64,000 nucleotides of DNA, taken from Acridotheres tristis (Eukaryota > Chordata > Aves > Passeriformes > Sturnidae). The stretch spans positions 87,652,422-87,716,421 of the forward strand of contig CM072886.1 in the NCBI GenBank assembly GCA_037013685.1, written 5' to 3'. The notes beneath the pieces were generated by a model, which worked only from the letters and a program-made list of their open reading frames with translations, was not told the DNA's origin and made no database searches. Made by a program: the position numbers and the translations under genes. Shown here piece by piece: positions 58,910 to 64,000 of the stretch (within the stretch, counting starts at the first letter, position 1; each line of letters opens with the position of its first letter).

Positions 58910-59280
58910 TAAATAAATGGGGGCAAAAGTGCATAGGCTATTCTAGGACCTGCAGGGATGGCATAATACCAGCTTAAGTAATGCATCTCAGTTAAAAGTG
59001 ACACTGTGCTGCTAGTGAGAATATCTATTGGAGTTTAGAGGAAAACTAAGTTTGGCCATTTTCCACCTTTTAATAATCCTGTGAAAGAGCATCTCTGGCA
59101 ATCACTGTCAGTTTGGTGCTGTTCAGCACCTGGGCAACTTCAGCACCGCAAAACTAAAAAATGCAATCCTGCCCTGGATCTTCACGGTATAATTCTCACT
59201 AATGCTGGTGGATGTCGTAGCTAAACAGAGGGTAAAGGACAAGGTCACAGGATAATGAATTTAACTCTAGGTTTTTAAAT
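58910..59280. promoter_or_regulatory. Candidate conserved non-coding element with REST-type half-sites
   Basis: The clearest motif is TTCAGCACC repeated at 59122-59130 and 59139-59147. An inverted GGTGCTG at 59115-59121 is immediately upstream. TTCAGCACC is the left half of the REST/NRSF site; the right half (GGACAGCG-type) is absent here. Further along, AAGGTCA (about 59240) is a nuclear-receptor-type half-site. The segment is unique and motif-dense. Confidence 0.35.
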
Positions 59281-59311
59281 GAGGGAGGTTGAGTTGTTGA
59301 GGTTTTATCTC

Positions 59312-59336
59312 TTTTTTTTTTTTTTTTTTTTTTTTT
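59312..59336 (+). repeat. Poly-T run of 25
   Basis: Uninterrupted T25 on the plus strand. It could be a poly-A tail of a minus-strand retroposed sequence, but nothing recognisable lies next to it on the right side. Confidence 0.95.
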
Positions 59337-59389
59337 AAATGGCATATTTTCTTCCTCAGGGAGATCTGCAGGCTGTGGCTTTTTGCCTT

Positions 59390-59960
59390 TGAACATCCTC
59401 AAGTCAAGCATCAAGAAAAGGTGATGAGGGTTAGGGAGGCTCCCTTGACATTTGGTGCACTGGCATCAGCCTTTGCAATTACGGGCCACCTTTCTAGCAG
59501 ACGGTAATTGAAAAGTGTGAACCACATGGGCTCTAGTCAATAATAGCGTCAGCATACAAATGACACTCTGAGCTTTCTGTGTTCGCCATCCACTGTTTTT
59601 GCTTTTCACCTTTTATCCTTCTCAGCATCATGACTTAATCCACTCTAATGAGGTGAGCTCTATTGCCAAAAATCGGCAGCAACACAGCTCTCTTCTGGCA
59701 CCACTTGGGGTTTGTAAGGAGTCAAAAAAATAGTGAGTCTGTCAGCTTTCCAAAAAAGGACGACAGTGCACCCTTTGAAATGTCCTCAGCTTTCCTGAGC
59801 ACTCTTTTGAGCACAGGCTGCTTCCACCCTTGCTAAGGAATGCATCCCACCTTCATAAAACTTGTCCATCACCAACCCAAGGTGACCAGAGCCTTTGAGT
59901 TAGTTTAGTACATGCATTTCCTAGCTTGAAGGTCATTATAGGTGGCCACATGTCACTGTT
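59390..59960. promoter_or_regulatory. Candidate conserved non-coding element
   Basis: This is a long stretch of unique, CpG-retaining sequence. It holds CAATTA (59476-59481) next to CGGGCC, TAATTG (59505-59510), a T-box-like AAGTGTGAA at 59513-59521, 'AATAGCGTCAGCATA', and an OTX/PITX-type TAATCC at 59636-59641 within 'GACTTAATCCACTCTAATGA'. The density of distinct developmental-type cores is the highest I noticed. Inference from content only. Confidence 0.42.
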
Positions 59961-60869
59961 TACAAACAGCAGGTGACTGCCAACAGTGGTGAGTGTGTGA
60001 ATTTCCTTTGCTCTCTTTTCCTTACCCATCTGTCCACGTTTCTGGAATCGTAAGTATCTGCTTGTAGCAAAAGCCTCAGAAGAGAATGCCAAGATATTGT
60101 AGATGATAAGATACAGAAAGAAGATAACCAGTTACTTCAGAGTGACTAAAAGGAAAATACCTAATTTTACAGAGACTTTTTTCTTCTCTTTTCTCACACT
60201 CATTTTAACTTAAGGTTACAGAAGGGTACATTGTCTATGTAGTACTTACAAAGAGCACTTACAAAGACCTGGAATTAATGAGTTCTGCCTAGCTATGAGA
60301 TTTCAAAATGGACCCAGAAGAGAGTTCTACACATGTGTCAGTCATAAATAAATGCCATAATAAACTGAAACAAAATCCATACTTAAAAAAAAAAATAAGT
60401 TTAATTGTGTAAAAGTTGATCCTTAGATATGGTATGGTACACTTAACAATAATTTTAGCTGCAATGGCAAATTTCCATATTTAAAGATGGAAACAGAAGG
60501 TGGGGGTAGGGACGAGAAGAAAAAGAAATACAATGGAAAGTGTTTCCATGGGATTAGACCACATGGCTTTAATACACACATACACAACTGAGGAAAGCAG
60601 AGAATTTTGCCTCTTACACTTCTTGGACCTCTCTCTCCTTTCTTCATCTCTAATCTGGTTTTTGCCAATTCCTTTTGATCTATCGGGGGCAGGCAAGTCA
60701 GGTCCGTAAGTACAGATGGAGTAAATATGGAGATTAGCCTCTTCTCGTACTGCATTAGCTCCTAATACCTGATTAAGCCCAGAATCATGCAATTGTCTTC
60801 GTGTTGGCTATCAGAGTGGCAGAGCACAGAAGGGGGCAGGATGAAGGCTGATTTTGTAATGGATACTCA
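59961..60869. other. Non-coding DNA, no gene recognised
   Basis: No gene is recognised. Minus-strand open frames at 60423-60755 and 60481-60792 overlap in different frames and match nothing I know. A duplicated ACTTACAAAG word lies at 60244-60266. Confidence 0.55.
60824..60840 (+). promoter_or_regulatory. Possible CTCF site
   Basis: GCACAGAAGGGGGCAGG is similar to the CTCF core (CCAGNAGGGGGCAG-like). One of the leading positions differs. A single site cannot show insulator function. Confidence 0.3.
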
Positions 60870-61340
60870 TTTTATCCCAGTGCTCTAAGAAGATTAGGCC
60901 TGGGGGTGTCACATTAGCCATGATCTCTGGGCCTTTGGTAGGCTCTTGCAGTTTTCAAACACCCCTGCTTCAGCTGTAGAACAAACAGGCAGCTTGGACG
61001 CTGCGGCCCCATGTTGTGGCATGAATAATTGCACACTGCAAATTGTTTGAAGATCACAAAGTGCTGTGTAAATTACCCAGTTTTGGCTTAGTAGAAGTGA
61101 TTTGTGGTGACTTACTGAATCTTTTCACAGTTCGGCATTAAACTTTCCACATTTCTCTCTATCTGAGATGGAATGAAAGTTGAGTCATATTTTCCTTTAT
61201 TCTTATCAGATCAATCTTTATAAAGCCAGATTGTATAAACTGCTGTACTGTATGCAAACCCTGCATGCAGCACTTTGTCTTTGGTACAGGTTCAATTATA
61301 TATAGCTGAAACACCAAAAGATGCCTATTCAGCACGAACC
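60870..61340. promoter_or_regulatory. Candidate conserved non-coding element
   Basis: Unique motif-rich sequence. TAATTG at 61026-61031 lies in 'GAATAATTGCACACTGCAAA'. ATCACAAAG at 61053-61061 is TCF/SOX-like. POU-like TATGCAAA is at 61251-61258. CpGs are retained ('GGACGCTGCGGCCCC', 'CAGTTCGGCATTAA'). It resembles known vertebrate enhancers in texture. Confidence 0.4.
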
Positions 61341-64000
61341 CTAAATCAGCTCATGTAATGAATGTAAGGACATGTTCAAAACCATCTGTGTAATACATGC
61401 AAAAATAGTACATGTGAAAGCCTGCACCTTTTTTTTTTTCCATGAAAGTTTCCAGCAAGCATTCCTTTTTATTTAGAAATAAGTCTCAACCTAATCAATG
61501 AGCAAGCACAGACAAAAAACTAAAGCTACTTTTCACTCATTTGGGAAAACTGTGAACTGAAATCCAGTAATACAAGATGTTAAAACAAAATTTTTAAAAA
61601 TACTAATTGAAAGAAACAGAAACATTTGTAATATTGGTACTTATGATGAAAAACACATTTTTATTGTGTTAGAGAATTTTTCTAAGTATGTTTTATTAAA
61701 AATAAATTATCACTCGGGTCTATAAATTTAATTCTATTGCAATTAGTTAAGAAGTGAATTACTTTTCACTTTCCAAATGATTTTTAAAGCACTATATAAA
61801 CACATGAAAGTATCGGGAACCAATAAGAAGCATCATATTTAATATAGAAAACCTGGTAAAGTGAAAGTCCATAGCAGTACTTTGTCTGCAATATCTAATA
61901 TTGGAAGGTAAATATCAAGCTTTGGGGAGAGGGTGTTGCCTCTATTTGTGACTGATGAGGAAGAATCAAGCTTCCTCTTCTTTTCCCCCGGGCCAGACGA
62001 ATGAGGAAAGTGTGACCTGGCCTTCAGCCTTCTGTTTTTTAAAACTGGCATTGTTGTGGGTATGTATACCTTTTTGCCCTACTTGAAATAATTGTACTTC
62101 ATTCAGACCAAGCAAGTTGACAGACAGAAACCTGGGAGTAAACTACAAGTCTAAGAAATGATTTTTTTAAAAATTAATTTTGTGCTATTATACTTTGGTT
62201 TATAATGGACATAATAATACTTTTTATCACAACAAAGGTATAGTAATTAAAGTTGTAATCATGGGGGTATTCTGTGCATTTTTCATAAATCAGTGGAAAA
62301 AAAGTAATTTTATAAAATACGATGTAGTGTTTGTTTATTCTATTCACTGTATCTGGGGGTTTTTAGGTACTGACCAATTAATATTTCTGGATTTTTTCAC
62401 CAAGGACTAGGAGAACCTAAGCAAAACTTCAGGATGCAAGCGTACTCAAGCATGCACATAAAATTGTATATACAAAACAACTGCAAGATTAATATACTTC
62501 GTTATAAAACCGGAAAATAAAATCTCTAAAAAGTAGCTTCTACTCACTACTGAAAGCAAATATTCACCTTGTTGTTCAAATCTGATAGCATTTAAAGTAA
62601 CTGGTTACTGAAGTATTTAACAGAAATGTTTAAGTGCAATCCTTGGGAGATGCAAGCACATGCTAAGAGTGAGATGCTGCTCTTGTATACACAGACTATA
62701 TTGCATTAGGTAGATATATTTCAAAAGAAAAAGAAGCTGCATGTGAAGAACTCAAGCATTCTTAGTGAGCCTTCCCATTTGTTCTGTTTATCAAATAAAA
62801 GGCATTTCTCCTCACATCCACATGAAAAAAATATATACTTTTGATCTCAAAATTGTGGAAAAGCTATTTTTGGTCAATGAAACTTGGGACTTCAAATTAC
62901 ATTGCATCAAAAGAATGAAACTGCAAACCCCTGACATATTGTTCTGTTTATCTTTCTGTTTGCAAGTTATCTTATGCTCTCCATGTCCAGTGTGTCAAAC
63001 ACAACCTACTTTTAATACAGATTTGTAAGGGACATCTGGAGGAAACATTATGGTTTTTCCTAACTTCTACTGAACAAGAAAAGACAGCTAAATATACTTT
63101 AAAATTTTACTAACTTATGAATGGAAAAATAGTAAGCTGATAACTTATTGTACAATGTTTCTCACAAATCTGTCTGGCTAAGGAGCTGGAAGAATTCATT
63201 ACCTGATGAAGTATCCTTTAAGTCCAAACATACATTTGTTTTTATCTGAGGGAGGAAGGACGCTCATGAAACTTAAAAGACCAAAAATCTCATTATATTT
63301 TCATTAGATTTTATCCTGAATAGATGAGGTCATTTCTCATATTTCTTAGCTTGTAATTTACTGAAAAAAACATCTTTTGGGACTTGGCCAAGTACAATCA
63401 TCCCATGCATTTGATATTTGCTCATATTTAACCGAATTAAAATGCTTTCAGTGATAACCTAAAAAGACCTAAAAAGGCTCAGAAACTAGGCCAGTGTGTG
63501 CCTGAAATAAGTTACATAGTGAGGTCTAACACCCCAGACTACCACCATCATTAGGAAGAGTCCTGGTTTTCTGATCCCCACTGACTCTGACTCTCTGACT
63601 CTGCCAGCCCTTTATTCCCCCAAGCCCATATTGTCCCACCAAAATGAAGTTCTATCACACACAAGTCATTAAAGTGGTCAGCTTAGTTAATTTATAATTC
63701 AATATTATGTATATCTTAATATAATTTAATTTATTGATTGATTTATTATTAATAATTTCTAAATTATTAATATTACTAAGAAATATTATGATGTGTGTGT
63801 AAGTCTTTCCTGATACTTGCATTATCTATACTCTTTGTAGAGAAGCATTTAAATTCTACAGCTGCCATGTAGCCATTAATAACAGCAATACATCTATGGC
63901 AGAATAAGAATGTATCGCTGTTTGCTTCTGGGGGATTTTTCATATTGAAAATACAATATAAATAGTTCAGAAGAGTAATTTTAATCCATTTAGGAAGAGA
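61341..64000. other. Non-coding AT-rich DNA, no gene recognised
   Basis: No gene is recognised. The end is very AT-rich (about 63690-63790). A short CTGACTCT-type tandem lies at 63581-63603. Open frames 62180-62410 and 62765-63028 have no recognisable domain. Confidence 0.6.

Noticed and set aside
59312..59336. T25 as evidence of a minus-strand processed pseudogene
   Set aside because: No recognisable gene-derived sequence adjoins it. It may be a simple homopolymer.

Overview
The window looks like nuclear DNA from a bird. The main evidence is six degraded CR1 LINE retrotransposon copies. Several of them show the avian CR1 reverse-transcriptase and 3'-end sequence and end in the CR1-type short 3' tail repeat. 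The rest is AT-rich, with A/T homopolymers, AT and ATT/AAAT microsatellites and no compact gene organisation. I could not identify a species or chromosome from sequence alone.

I see no convincing host protein-coding gene, exon, tRNA, rRNA or CRISPR array. The longest open frames are 140-152 codons, have low-complexity or unrecognised translations, and are what chance gives in this much AT-rich DNA. The only real coding signal is dead CR1 ORF2 sequence. The region is best read as an intergenic (gene-desert) or very long intronic segment.

Layout. 1-22 kb is non-coding AT-rich DNA with one tiny CR1 3' end (about 3085-3175), a GC-rich patch (7115-7310), microsatellites, and several motif-dense stretches that resemble conserved non-coding elements (5.5, 10.9, 14.9, 18.5-19.05 and 20.9 kb). 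22.28-26.6 kb holds two plus-strand CR1 copies, the second carrying about 1.4 kb of ORF2 plus an expanded 3' tail. 31.87-32.49 kb is a minus-strand CR1 with an internal deletion and a perfect hairpin at its far end. 33.6, 37.5, 38.5, 44.7 and 48.7 kb hold further regulatory-looking segments; the one near 38.5 kb contains a perfect 20-bp palindrome with the layout of a SOX dimer site. 39.13-39.71 kb is strongly pyrimidine-rich on the plus strand. 41.57-41.75 kb is a CR1 3' end. 53.14-54.04 kb is another minus-strand CR1. 55.0-61.3 kb holds the densest run of conserved-element-like sequence.

The regulatory calls rest on motif content and sequence texture only. No alignment could be run, so they are hypotheses. 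If they hold, the window is a gene desert carrying distal enhancers of a developmental gene outside it, with CR1 copies inserted between them. I found no clear sign of an undescribed multi-gene system. The items most worth checking are the 38.5 kb palindrome, the 58.9-61.3 kb cluster, the 18.5 kb element, the rearranged CR1 with hairpin, and the pyrimidine-rich block.
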